Source of the DNA: Pyruvatibacter sp.
GTDB taxonomy: Bacteria > Pseudomonadota > Alphaproteobacteria > CGMCC-115125
Assembly: GCF_040219635.1 (NCBI RefSeq)
Contig: NZ_JAVJSC010000004.1
Coordinates: 62,001-126,000, forward strand
Reading direction: 5' to 3'
DNA: 64,000 nt
The notes below the pieces were generated by a model that had not been told where the DNA came from, did not search any database, and saw only the letters and a list, made by a program, of their open reading frames with translations. Below are positions 34,605-43,008 of the stretch, in pieces; positions within the stretch are counted from its first letter, which is position 1; the number at the start of each line of letters is the position of its first letter. The translations under genes were made by a program, and so were the position numbers.

Positions 34605-34691
34605 TCAGTCCATCAAACGCAGGCGCATGATGTTTCCGTCGCCGGCAACGCAGATTTTTCCGGTTTGGTATTCTGAGCCAGAAAAGGAGGA
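34605..34691 (-). other. 28-codon in-frame continuation after the GcvT-like TAG stop
   Basis: Reading on past the TAG at 34692-34694 in the same frame gives 28 further sense codons, then TGA (34605-34607). The peptide contains SEYQTGKICVAGDGNIMRLR and has protein-like composition. It has no in-frame ATG, GTG or TTG before its last third, so it is not an obvious separate gene. It could be a readthrough tail, a gene remnant left after a nonsense mutation, or chance. Confidence 0.4.
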
Positions 34692-35870
34692 CTACTGGGC
34701 ATCAGGCGGGGTGCGTCGGGCGGTTTCGCAGCGATAAAAAGGGCGGGGTACAATTCGGGCTGAGAGCAGCGGTCCGCCGGGTGCAAAAACCTGCAGGTCG
34801 CGGGCGTTGCCCAATGCGCCCGCATCAATGTCGGCAAGTGCGATGATACGTTTGCAGGCTGGCGACCACTCAACGGAGGTCAGACGTCCGACGGTTTTAT
34901 TGTCGGCCATTAACATATTTGTTTGCGGACGTATGTCGCCCTCAATCTCAAGACCGATCAGCGCGCGTTCCGGGCCGTGTTGACGTTGTGCGGTCAGAGC
35001 TGAGTGTCCGGTGAAATGTGTCACCGACAGATCCAGCAATGCACCAAGACCGAGCTCTAAAGGTGACCGCCGTGCATCCGGGTCGGCGATGAGGGCAGTG
35101 GTGTATTCCGCACCTTCATGAATGAGACCGGCCTCCAGCCGTGCCAGCCGGAGCGTGGCCTCCCCTACAGGTTGCGGACGCCAGAACGCTCCATCGCGCC
35201 GCACCCGATCAAAAATGAACACGGCATCGTCCACAGCCATGCGCAGCTCATAGCCAAGGCCCGCAGTTGCTGATCGCCGGGCAACCACAACCTGCGCCTG
35301 ACCTATTTTCAGAATACGCAAAGCACCGGGGCGCAGCGCCTCCAGCCCGGCAAACCCTGCGGACAGCAATGTGGCACAGGACGCAGGGCCTTCAACACCA
35401 AGCGTTGCAATCTGATCCGATACATCCTCAACAGCACACTCAAACCCCTCGACGGCAAGTGATAGCCAATCGAAAGCGCGCACCGGCAAAGTCAGCAACC
35501 ATGTGGCTATGTCGGGACGCATCACGATGCCATCTGCGACGAGCGCGCCACCATCGTCGCACAGGGCAACATGGCGGCTACCACCAACCGACACGTTGCC
35601 GCCACAACCGCCCGCCAGCCGGTTCAGACAGGCTGCGGTGTCAGGTCCGTTGAACCGATAGGTTGCAAGGGGTGTGCGGTCGGCAAGCGTGCACCGCGTG
35701 CGCAGGGTTGCGTGCTCAGCCTCATGCGTATCAATCACTTCGGGCACCGTCCAGCCCAGACGCTGGGACCACTGGTTGGTGCGGCTAGCCTCTGCCATGC
35801 GCGGGTGAAGTGGTGTGGGACGCACCGCCATATGCCAGTTGCCGGGATGTGGCTGGGAGTATCCGGTCAT
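34692..35870 (-). CDS. GcvT-like (aminomethyltransferase/YgfZ superfamily) protein
   Basis: A 392-residue protein with the folate-binding GcvT layout. It shows RTRCTLADRTPLATYRFNGPD near the N-terminus, a central domain containing LGYELRMAVDDA and LRLARLEAGLIHEGAEYT, and a C-terminal barrel domain ending VPRPFYRCETARR. No glycine-cleavage P or H protein is nearby, so glycine cleavage is unlikely; a folate-dependent demethylase or transferase role is more plausible. The ATG overlaps the upstream FAD-oxidoreductase stop (ATGA), indicating coupled translation as the third gene of the operon. The frame stays open for 28 codons after its TAG. Confidence 0.75.
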   Translation of the reverse strand: MTGYSQPHPGNWHMAVRPTPLHPRMAEASRTNQWSQRLGWTVPEVIDTHEAEHATLRTRCTLADRTPLATYRFNGPDTAACLNRLAGGCGGNVSVGGSRHVALCDDGGALVADGIVMRPDIATWLLTLPVRAFDWLSLAVEGFECAVEDVSDQIATLGVEGPASCATLLSAGFAGLEALRPGALRILKIGQAQVVVARRSATAGLGYELRMAVDDAVFIFDRVRRDGAFWRPQPVGEATLRLARLEAGLIHEGAEYTTALIADPDARRSPLELGLGALLDLSVTHFTGHSALTAQRQHGPERALIGLEIEGDIRPQTNMLMADNKTVGRLTSVEWSPACKRIIALADIDAGALGNARDLQVFAPGGPLLSARIVPRPFYRCETARRTPPDAQ

Positions 35871-37462
35871 CGGTGCCCCCCTCCAGAACGCGCGGCGCGG
35901 GTGATCTGTTCAGCCGCGCGAATGCCCGGCAACCCAGTCAGACCACCGCCGGGATGTGCGCCTGCACCTCCCAGAAACAGCCCGCCTATCGGGTGACGCC
36001 CTTCTGCCAGCCCCGGGACAGGGCGCATCATCATTGACTGGTCAGGCGCGAGTTCGCCCTGATGCCAATCAGCACCGGCCAGGCCGCAATGGTCCTGAAT
36101 GTCCGGCGGTGTCATCACTTCTCCCGCCATCACAAGATCAGGAAGATCAGGCGCGTAGTCAGCGAGTATTTTGACAACACGGGTTACCAGTTGATCGCCG
36201 CCACGGTCCCACCCGGCATCAAGGTCAAATGGCATAAACGGCACAATTGCCGACAGCACATGACGCCCCTCAGGCACCAGGCTTTCGTCGCGGATGCTTG
36301 GCAGCGTTACTTCCAAAACCGGGTGTACCGGCAACTCATTGTATTTTTGGGCGTTGGCTGCACGTTCAACATCGCTCACACAGGGTGCAATCAACAGACG
36401 TGATGCCAGCAGGTTTGGCTGAGTCTTTTGAAAAGCAGGAAGCCGCGCCAATGCAAGGTTGACCTTTGCCGACGCACCACCGGTTCTGATTTGCAAAATG
36501 TCACGCACAAGCCCTGCATCCAGGTGCCGCGCACCAACAAGGTGCAGCATGGTTGCTTTGGGACTGATGGTTGACAGAACAACAGGCGCTGTCACCTCAT
36601 CGCCGTTTTTCAGCACCAGGCCCGCAACTCTGCCACCTTCAATCTTGATGCCGCTGACGGGGGACTTGCATCTAAGGTCCGCGCCAAAGCTGCGGGCGGA
36701 CGCGGTTATTGCCTGCGTCAAGGCTTCAGGTCCACCGGCAATCTGCAGTGTGCCGGTGCGGTGTGTGGTTTGTAGTGCGCGTTGCCAGGCCCACGCGAAA
36801 ATGGTGCCGGGTGCCCGCGGCCCATGGCGACCGCCCAGGGTCGCCTCAAGTGACAAAGCACCTTTCAGAAGATCTGTCTCAAACGCATCATCGAGAAAAT
36901 CAGCGGCGTTGGAGGGCAGTGTCTGCATCACATGCTGAAATGCCGTTTTGCCTTTGCGCCTCAGGCCCAGATAATGCCCCACCCATTTAAGCTTGTCACG
37001 GCGGTTTTCAGGCGACAGCGGCAGCGCGCTGCCGGCTATAAGGGGGCGCACGCTTTCAGTAAGCAGGTTCAGCCGCGCGTCAAAGCTGCGCCATGCGTCT
37101 GCATCGTGCCGTGACCACCTGAATATTGCTTCATGGCGCGCTTTCGCATCCGCACCCAACGGAATGTGGCGGCCCTCATCATCAAGTGCGACGCTACCCA
37201 CATTTTTTTGAAGCACAACAAGGCCGTGTTTTTTGAGTCTGAGCTTTCTGATGAGTGCAGGGTCCAGACTTGCGACCAGATGAGCGCATTTGGGTACCCG
37301 CATACCCGGCGCCAACGTGGTGGTGGCGGCTGCCCCACCAAACTGTGACTGCGCTTCGCACAGCACAACACTCTTGCCAGCCCTTGCCAACAAGGCAGCC
37401 GCGACAAGTCCATTGTGCCCACCGCCGACAATCGCCACATCAAAATGGTTGGTGGCAACCAT
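35867..37462 (-). CDS. FAD-dependent oxidoreductase, PYROXD2/phytoene-desaturase-like, copy 2
   Basis: A 531-residue flavoprotein. The N-terminal dinucleotide fold is VAIVGGGHNGLVAAALLARA, followed by the CEAQSQFGGAA acidic-residue strand and GMRVPKCAHLVASL. A C-terminal FAD signature includes PIGGLFLGGAGAHPGGGLTG and GIRAAEQI. These match the amine-oxidase/phytoene-desaturase superfamily, closest in my judgement to PYROXD2 rather than to true carotenoid desaturases; no phytoene synthase or other crt gene is present. The start at 37462 shares one base with the upstream stop (TGATG). It is paralogous to the gene at 37462-39081 and coupled to both neighbours. Confidence 0.8.
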   Translation of the reverse strand: MVATNHFDVAIVGGGHNGLVAAALLARAGKSVVLCEAQSQFGGAAATTTLAPGMRVPKCAHLVASLDPALIRKLRLKKHGLVVLQKNVGSVALDDEGRHIPLGADAKARHEAIFRWSRHDADAWRSFDARLNLLTESVRPLIAGSALPLSPENRRDKLKWVGHYLGLRRKGKTAFQHVMQTLPSNAADFLDDAFETDLLKGALSLEATLGGRHGPRAPGTIFAWAWQRALQTTHRTGTLQIAGGPEALTQAITASARSFGADLRCKSPVSGIKIEGGRVAGLVLKNGDEVTAPVVLSTISPKATMLHLVGARHLDAGLVRDILQIRTGGASAKVNLALARLPAFQKTQPNLLASRLLIAPCVSDVERAANAQKYNELPVHPVLEVTLPSIRDESLVPEGRHVLSAIVPFMPFDLDAGWDRGGDQLVTRVVKILADYAPDLPDLVMAGEVMTPPDIQDHCGLAGADWHQGELAPDQSMMMRPVPGLAEGRHPIGGLFLGGAGAHPGGGLTGLPGIRAAEQITRAARSGGGHR

Positions 37463-39081
37463 CAGGCGGCCCCCCGTTTGCTTTGGCCTTTTACGGGGCG
37501 GATTTTCAGGTCCAAAAGCACCTGTCGGGCCGCATTTGCACCCGGCGCACCCATGACGCCGCCACCGGGGTGCGTACTTGAGCCACACAGATAATAGCCC
37601 CGCACGGGTGTGCGGTAGTGCGCCAGTTCAGGCAGCGGACGGTTGAACAGCAACTGGTCTAGGGTCAGTTCACCGTGGAAAATATTTCCATCTGTTAGGC
37701 CTATCTCCGCTTCCAGCTCTGCAGGTGTGCGTGTCTCCACATGGCGTATCTTCTGGCGGAAGCCGGGAGCCTGCGCTTCAATCTGATCGAGAACAGTTGT
37801 TTCAAACTGTTTGCGCTTTTTTTCCGTCCACGGACCATCAATCAACGTGTCGGGAACATACTGCACGAATACCGATGCCACGTGTTTTCCGGGCGGGGCC
37901 AGCGTCGGGTCCAGCCGCGAGGGAATGACCATTTCGATATAGGGTGTGCGCGGCATGACGCGCTCTTTCCAGTCGTCGTATGCCCGCTCCATGTTTTTGA
38001 TGGTGCCACAGATGCGGATATCGCCATCAAGCGCGGGACAATCGTCCGGTACGGCTGAAAATTCAGGCATACCTTCCAGGGCTATGTTGAGTTTGGCGGA
38101 TGAACCACGGGTTTTGAACTTTGACACCCGATCTGCAAACCCTTTTGGCAGGCTGCTCCAATCAAGCAGGGATAAAACCGAGCGTTTTAACTCAAGGCCG
38201 GAGAGCACAACGCCTGCGCTGATTTGCGTTCCGTCCTCCAGTGTCACGCCTGTTGCCCTGCCCTTGGTGATCTGCACTTCGCTAACACCCGCCGCAATGC
38301 GAATGTCGCCACCGTATGCGCGCACTGCCCCGGCCAGAGCGCGCGACACACTGCCCATGCCTCCACGCGCATAGCCCCAGGCTCCCGTGGCTGCATCAAG
38401 CCCGCCCACCCGGTGATGCAGCATGATGTAGCTTGTGCCAGGCGACATGGGACCAAGCCCGGTGCCAATAACAGCAGAAGCAGCAAAGTGCGCCTTCACA
38501 ACATCGGAGACAAAGTAGCGATCCAGCAGGTCTGAGGCGGACATGGTCCAGAAGCGGACAGTTTGTGCCATCACCTCCTCGCCCTTGGATGTCATGTCCT
38601 TCAGCAATGCCCGCATCTGGCGCATCTTACCGGGGGACAATGACGCAGGGTCCGGTGGTGCCTGCATCATCAAAGGGCGGGCGATGGCTGCCTGTTGGCG
38701 CATATCGCGGGCGTAGCGCTGATAGGCGTCGGCATCGTGCGGTGAATGGCGGGACAGTTCCTGTCGCATGATTTCAGGATGACCTGATGCTGCGAGGTAT
38801 TGTCCGTCGCCAATAAGGGTCAAGGATCCGTCATAGGGAATGACCGCAAGGCCGTGACGCGTGAGATCAAGGTCGTGAATGATTTCAGGCCGCAGCAGGC
38901 TGAGCGCATAGGAGCAGCTTGAATAAACAAAGCCGGGTTCAACTTCGCGGCTGACGGCGGCGCCACCAATATAGGCGTTTTTCTCCGTGACGAGCACACT
39001 CAGCCCCGCCCGCGCCAGATAGGCAGCCGCCGTCAGGCCGTTGTGGCCCGCACCGATGATAATGGCGTCGTACCGCTCCAT
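37462..39081 (-). CDS. FAD-dependent oxidoreductase, PYROXD2-like, copy 1
   Basis: A 539-residue flavoprotein starting MERYDAIIIGAGHNGLTAAA, with NAYIGGAAVSREVEPGF, a central substrate domain, and the C-terminal RGYYLCGSSTHPGGGVMGAP that closes the FAD site. It is similar in length and layout to the downstream copy, so the two probably act as a pair or a heteromer. PYROXD2 proteins have no settled reaction; desaturation, isomerisation or oxidation of a lipid or quinone-like substrate are the options the fold allows. In-frame ATGs at 39156 and 39132 are less likely starts. It is first in a three-gene operon with 1- and 4-bp overlaps. Confidence 0.82.
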   Translation of the reverse strand: MERYDAIIIGAGHNGLTAAAYLARAGLSVLVTEKNAYIGGAAVSREVEPGFVYSSCSYALSLLRPEIIHDLDLTRHGLAVIPYDGSLTLIGDGQYLAASGHPEIMRQELSRHSPHDADAYQRYARDMRQQAAIARPLMMQAPPDPASLSPGKMRQMRALLKDMTSKGEEVMAQTVRFWTMSASDLLDRYFVSDVVKAHFAASAVIGTGLGPMSPGTSYIMLHHRVGGLDAATGAWGYARGGMGSVSRALAGAVRAYGGDIRIAAGVSEVQITKGRATGVTLEDGTQISAGVVLSGLELKRSVLSLLDWSSLPKGFADRVSKFKTRGSSAKLNIALEGMPEFSAVPDDCPALDGDIRICGTIKNMERAYDDWKERVMPRTPYIEMVIPSRLDPTLAPPGKHVASVFVQYVPDTLIDGPWTEKKRKQFETTVLDQIEAQAPGFRQKIRHVETRTPAELEAEIGLTDGNIFHGELTLDQLLFNRPLPELAHYRTPVRGYYLCGSSTHPGGGVMGAPGANAARQVLLDLKIRPVKGQSKRGAA

Positions 39082-39261
39082 GCCTTTGCGTGCCGCTCCA
39101 TGCCGCTGCGAAGGGTTTTGCACCAGCCTCATCACCTTTGATGATGGTGCATCCACCCGTTATATTCTGCATGATCCGAGTAATCGAAATACGCACAGTG
39201 TGGCACCTCGACAAGCCATGCCACCCGTTAAGGCTAACACCTGCACAAGACTGCGTATCAG

Positions 39262-42231
39262 TCAGCGCGTATAGGCCAGCACCAGGTTGTCAAAAGCATC
39301 GTTAACCATCTTTTGGGTCTCCCGCAGTTCGCGCTCAACGATGGCAAAACTTGGTGCATCCACCGCGCGTGCCAGACGATCCTTGAGGGTGCTGGATGCT
39401 GTATCCGGCTTGAACTCGCCGCTGACAGCAATGCGTAATATCTGCGTCAGGTTGTGATACCGGTCGGCTGCGGCCGCAAGATCAGTGCCCATTGCCTGGC
39501 CAATGAGTTTTGCCTGCATCAGTTTTTCCAGCGCGTTATGGGTGTTGCTGTCGAGCAGATCCGGATTGTCGGGAGCATGAATGAGTTGCAGCGCCTGCGC
39601 AATGAACTCAAGGTCGACCAAACCACCGCGGCCATGCTTGATGTCCCAAAGGTCATCGCTGCCAAGCTCCTTGAACACCCGCTCGCGCATATCTGACACG
39701 TCCTGCGCTATCCGTTTTGCTTCTCCTGTAAAATCAGGTGACGGGTCGTGGCGCGTGCACAGAGCATCCGCAATAGCGGACCGCACACGCTGCTGCATGG
39801 CCGGTGATCCGGTAATCACGCGGGCGCGGGTAAGTGCCATCTTCTCCCACGTCCATGCACTCTCACGGTGATAGGTAATAAAGCTGCGCAGCCGCGTTGC
39901 CAGCGGGCCTGCATGGCCTGACGGTCGCAGGCGCATATCCACCTCATAGAGCGGTCCTTCCGCTGTGGGAGCCGTAAGGGCACTGATAAGGCGCTGGCAT
40001 ACGCGCGTGTAGTAGCGCACACCGTCAATAGGTCGGTCCCCATCAGATTCAGCAGCGTCGTTCTCAAACTCGTAAATCACGATGAGATCAAGATCAGACG
40101 TGGCAGCCATTTCACGGCCACCCAGTTTACCCATAGCGACAACGGCCATTTCACCGCCGGGCAGGCTGCCATGGGCACGGGCAATATCCTGAGCGGCGAC
40201 GGGCACCAGACCCTGCACCAATGCTGTGGCCAGATCAGCATAGGCGGGGCCCGCCTCACGCGCCGGCGCGGTGCCAGTCAGCACCTGCACACCTATCTGG
40301 AACAGATGCTCGCGGGCATAAATGCGGGCAAGGTCCAGCGCCTGTTCAAAACCGTCAGCGAAACGCAGCGCTTCGCGCACTTCTTCGCCGCGTGTATGCA
40401 GGTCTGCCAAAGGACCGTGAAAGTCGGCAGCGATAACCGCCTCAAGCACGTTGGGGTGCTCAGACATATACCGCGCCAACATAGGTGCTGAGCCCATGAT
40501 GGCGGACAATAAATCAAGCAGTGCCGGATTTTGATAGAGAAGTGAAAAAAACTGCACGCCCGCCGGTTGACCCGTGAGAAATGTATCAAACCGGGCAAGT
40601 GCCTTGTCCGGTTCATCTGCGGTGGCAAGCGCACGCAGCAATGTCGGCGTCAGCTTTGTGAGCAATTCGCGCGATCGCGCTGCGCGGGTGGCCTGTATGC
40701 GCCCGAAGTGCCACTTGCGGACAGTTTCTATGACGGATGTTGGACTGGCAAATCCCATAGCTGCGAGCGTCTTTATCGTGCCGGGATCAGGGTCCGGGCC
40801 GGTAAACACAAGTGACCCGGCCTCTTCGGAAAGAGCAGGCTCGCGCTCAAACAGGCTCGCGTAGTGTGCCTCAACCGTTTGCAGGGTTTTTGTGAAATAC
40901 TCCCGAAAGGCCGTTTCGTCTGTGTACCCCATAAACAAGGCAATATCGCGCACACCGCCCTTGGTTTTTGGCATTCGATGGGTTTGCTGGTCATCCACCA
41001 TTTGCAGCCGGTGTTCGAGACAGCGCAAAAAAGTGTAGGCCTGAATGAGCTCATCGCGCGCGGACACATCAATCCAGCCTTCGTCAACAAGCGCATGAAG
41101 CATCGGCACGGTGCCACGACCGCGCAGCTCTGGCAATTTGCCACCACCGATGAGTTGTTGAATCTGCACAAAAAACTCAATCTCACGGATACCACCGCGG
41201 CCAAGTTTGATGTCGTGGCCCTCCACGGCAATGACCGAATGACCACGATGGGTATGTATCTGTCGCTTGAGCGAATGAATGTCTTCAATTGCCGCGAAGT
41301 CGAGATACCGTCGCCAGACGAAGGGAGACAGCATCTGCAGCAACCTGTGCCCGGCTTCAAGATCACCCGCGCATTCACGCGCCTTTATCATGGCGGCCCG
41401 CTCCCAGTTCTGCCCCATGGTTTCGTAATAGACTTCGGCGGCGGCAGCAGAGATGGCGATCGCTGTTGCACCTGCATCCGGTCGCAGGCGCAAATCAGTG
41501 CGGAATACATAGCCACCGCCGGTCGGCTCCTCCAATATCCTGGTCAGGTCGCGGGTGAGGCGCACGAAAAACTCTGACGGGCTTGTGTCGCCGTTGAACG
41601 TGAGACCGTCAGGCTCAAAAAACACGATGATATCTATGTCGCTGGAATAGTTGAGCTCACATGCGCCATATTTACCCATCGCCAGAACGATGAGGCCGGA
41701 CCCGCGCGTTGGATGTTCAGGGTCACGCAGCTCGATTTTTCCTTTGGCCGCAGCCTGTTTCAGCAACCAGCAGCAACTGGCCTCAATCACCGTGTCTGCC
41801 AGTTTGCTCAACGTGCTGGTTACTTCATGCAGCGGCCATGCTGTTGTCAGGTCAGCGAGCGCTGTAAGCAGCGCGATGCGGCGCTTGGCAAGACGCGCAA
41901 CCTCCATAACGCCCACAATGTCGGTAGCTGCAATGATCTGGTTGTGGCAGTCCGCAAGCAACTGGTCGCGCACGTCGGTGGCAGCTTCAAACAGCAGTGT
42001 TGGCAGGAATGCCGCTTCGCGCTGCATCAGCATTGCGAGGTAAGGCGCATTGCCCGCTGCGGCCGCCAGCAACGCGCGGGCTGCGGGCTGTTCCAGAAGC
42101 GCGCGAAGCTGTTCTTTTGAAGGTGTATCCGCTGTGGACAGCGCTTCAAGCGTGCGCTGCGCGCGAGCTGCATCGGCGGGTTTGATCGCCGGTGCGTCGT
42201 GAGCCAGAAGTGATCGGGCCGCTGATTTCAT
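39262..42231 (-). CDS. glnE: Bifunctional glutamine synthetase adenylyltransferase/deadenylase
   Basis: A 989-residue GlnE that adds and removes AMP on glutamine synthetase in response to PII and glutamine. Two nucleotidyltransferase domains are visible: the first with NYSSDIDIIVFFEPDG, the second with MAATSDLDLIVIYEFEND, each followed by a helical domain; the HGRGGLVDLEFIAQALQL segment near the C-terminus is typical. ATG 42231 (MKSAARSLLAHDAP) is used; ATG 42264 lacks a well-spaced ribosome-binding site. In rhizobia glnE often lies near a FeuPQ pair and a PleC-like kinase, as it does here with insertions. Confidence 0.94.
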   Translation of the reverse strand: MKSAARSLLAHDAPAIKPADAARAQRTLEALSTADTPSKEQLRALLEQPAARALLAAAAGNAPYLAMLMQREAAFLPTLLFEAATDVRDQLLADCHNQIIAATDIVGVMEVARLAKRRIALLTALADLTTAWPLHEVTSTLSKLADTVIEASCCWLLKQAAAKGKIELRDPEHPTRGSGLIVLAMGKYGACELNYSSDIDIIVFFEPDGLTFNGDTSPSEFFVRLTRDLTRILEEPTGGGYVFRTDLRLRPDAGATAIAISAAAAEVYYETMGQNWERAAMIKARECAGDLEAGHRLLQMLSPFVWRRYLDFAAIEDIHSLKRQIHTHRGHSVIAVEGHDIKLGRGGIREIEFFVQIQQLIGGGKLPELRGRGTVPMLHALVDEGWIDVSARDELIQAYTFLRCLEHRLQMVDDQQTHRMPKTKGGVRDIALFMGYTDETAFREYFTKTLQTVEAHYASLFEREPALSEEAGSLVFTGPDPDPGTIKTLAAMGFASPTSVIETVRKWHFGRIQATRAARSRELLTKLTPTLLRALATADEPDKALARFDTFLTGQPAGVQFFSLLYQNPALLDLLSAIMGSAPMLARYMSEHPNVLEAVIAADFHGPLADLHTRGEEVREALRFADGFEQALDLARIYAREHLFQIGVQVLTGTAPAREAGPAYADLATALVQGLVPVAAQDIARAHGSLPGGEMAVVAMGKLGGREMAATSDLDLIVIYEFENDAAESDGDRPIDGVRYYTRVCQRLISALTAPTAEGPLYEVDMRLRPSGHAGPLATRLRSFITYHRESAWTWEKMALTRARVITGSPAMQQRVRSAIADALCTRHDPSPDFTGEAKRIAQDVSDMRERVFKELGSDDLWDIKHGRGGLVDLEFIAQALQLIHAPDNPDLLDSNTHNALEKLMQAKLIGQAMGTDLAAAADRYHNLTQILRIAVSGEFKPDTASSTLKDRLARAVDAPSFAIVERELRETQKMVNDAFDNLVLAYTR

Positions 42232-42311
42232 TTTGTTTTGCCTGAGGCGCCAGAGTTTACGCATTCCTGAAGGATGCCAAAGCAGACACGAAACACAACG
42301 GGGCCGAACAC

Positions 42312-42346
42312 AAAAAAGCCCGCCAACACAGATGCTGACGGGCTTT
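42312..42346 (-). terminator. Rho-independent terminator of the HU gene
   Basis: Inverted repeat aaagcccg (42315-42322) / cgggcttt (42339-42346), with the minus-strand T-run at 42317-42312 overlapping the base of the stem. It lies about 33 bp beyond the HU stop codon. Confidence 0.7.
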
Positions 42347-42378
42347 CATGGTTTTTGCCAGGCTTGTAACCGGGCTTC

Positions 42379-42663
42379 CTAGCAGCCGGCGGCGTCTTTC
42401 AACTGTGCTGCCGGCTTGAAGCGGAGCACTTTGGACGCTTTGATCTTGATGGCTTCACCCGTCTGTGGGTTACGGCCCATGCGGGCGGCGCGCTTGGAGA
42501 TGGTGAACGTACCGAACGTACCGATCGTGTACTTGCCTTCTTTCTTCGCGCCTTTGAGGCCATTTTCAATTTCGCCGAATACGAGTTCAACGGCGCGCTT
42601 TGCTTCTGCCTTGGACATGTCGCCTGCGGCAGCGACGTTCTCGATAAAATCTGCCTTGCTCAT
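42379..42663 (-). CDS. hup: HU-family DNA-binding protein
   Basis: A 94-residue histone-like protein. The helical N-terminus MSKADFIENVAAAGDMSKAE leads into the TFTISKRAARMGRNPQTGE arm, whose Arg/Asn/Pro tip inserts into the DNA minor groove, and the C-terminus KASKVLRFKPAAQLKDAAG. The dimer bends and compacts DNA. The ATG at 42663 is clear from family alignment; the longer frame to 42867 is not HU-like. A single-gene unit with its own terminator; the promoter must lie in the 345-bp region upstream. Confidence 0.93.
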   Translation of the reverse strand: MSKADFIENVAAAGDMSKAEAKRAVELVFGEIENGLKGAKKEGKYTIGTFGTFTISKRAARMGRNPQTGEAIKIKASKVLRFKPAAQLKDAAGC

Positions 42664-43008
42664 GGTCTGTCGCCTCTTTTCAAACGTGACGCCGCGCATG
42701 GTGTGCGCGGGTTGATGATGCAGCGGCACCACACGGCACCGGCCACCCGTGCCCCAAAGCAAACCCTTCGGGGTGCGCCTCCCGGCCATGCGCTGACTGA
42801 AACCAATCTGCGACTCACTTGGGAAACGACATACCTTGTCGATATGGCTGATTTGGTGGCGGCGCAAGCGCTTTTGAAGGATTAGCCATCACCAAACCCT
42901 TATAGGAAAAGGGTTTGGTTGAACCGTTGCCGCGAAACCTACTTGACGCACGGATATGTGGCTGGGGGTTGCCGAAACCGATTCGGCTGAGTTGCAGCTT
43001 GCAGGCGC
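42664..43008. other. Intergenic region upstream of the HU gene
   Basis: A 345-bp non-coding stretch that should hold the HU promoter. Its one ordered element is the 11-bp perfect inverted repeat at 42891-42919. An open minus-strand frame continuous with HU runs through part of it (to 42867) but does not look like protein of any family I know. Confidence 0.4.
42891..42919. repeat. Perfect 11-bp inverted repeat, 7-nt loop
   Basis: accaaaccctt (42891-42901) and aagggtttggt (42909-42919) flank ataggaa. There is no T-run on either side, so it is not an ordinary terminator. It lies 90 bp beyond the DUF3137 stop and about 230 bp upstream of the HU ATG; a factor-dependent stop or an operator is possible. 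Confidence 0.6.

Larger units (their letters stand above)
34377..34691. other. Intergenic region holding a large hairpin and an in-frame extension after a stop codon
   Basis: A 315-bp stretch between the GcvT-like gene and the EF-hand gene. It contains a long imperfect hairpin (34436-34496) and, next to the GcvT-like stop, an open 28-codon continuation in the same frame (34605-34691). I see no independent start codon or ribosome-binding site for a separate small gene on the minus strand. Confidence 0.5.

Noticed and set aside
34528..34737. 69-codon + strand open frame with a strong AAGGAGG nearby
   Set aside because: The AAGGAGG at 34684-34690 is internal to the frame, not upstream of its start, and arises from Ser codons of the opposite-strand continuation. 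No usable start follows it.
37462..39081. Carotenoid desaturase (CrtI) identity
   Set aside because: Superfamily resemblance only; no phytoene synthase or other crt genes nearby, and the two copies resemble PYROXD2 more.
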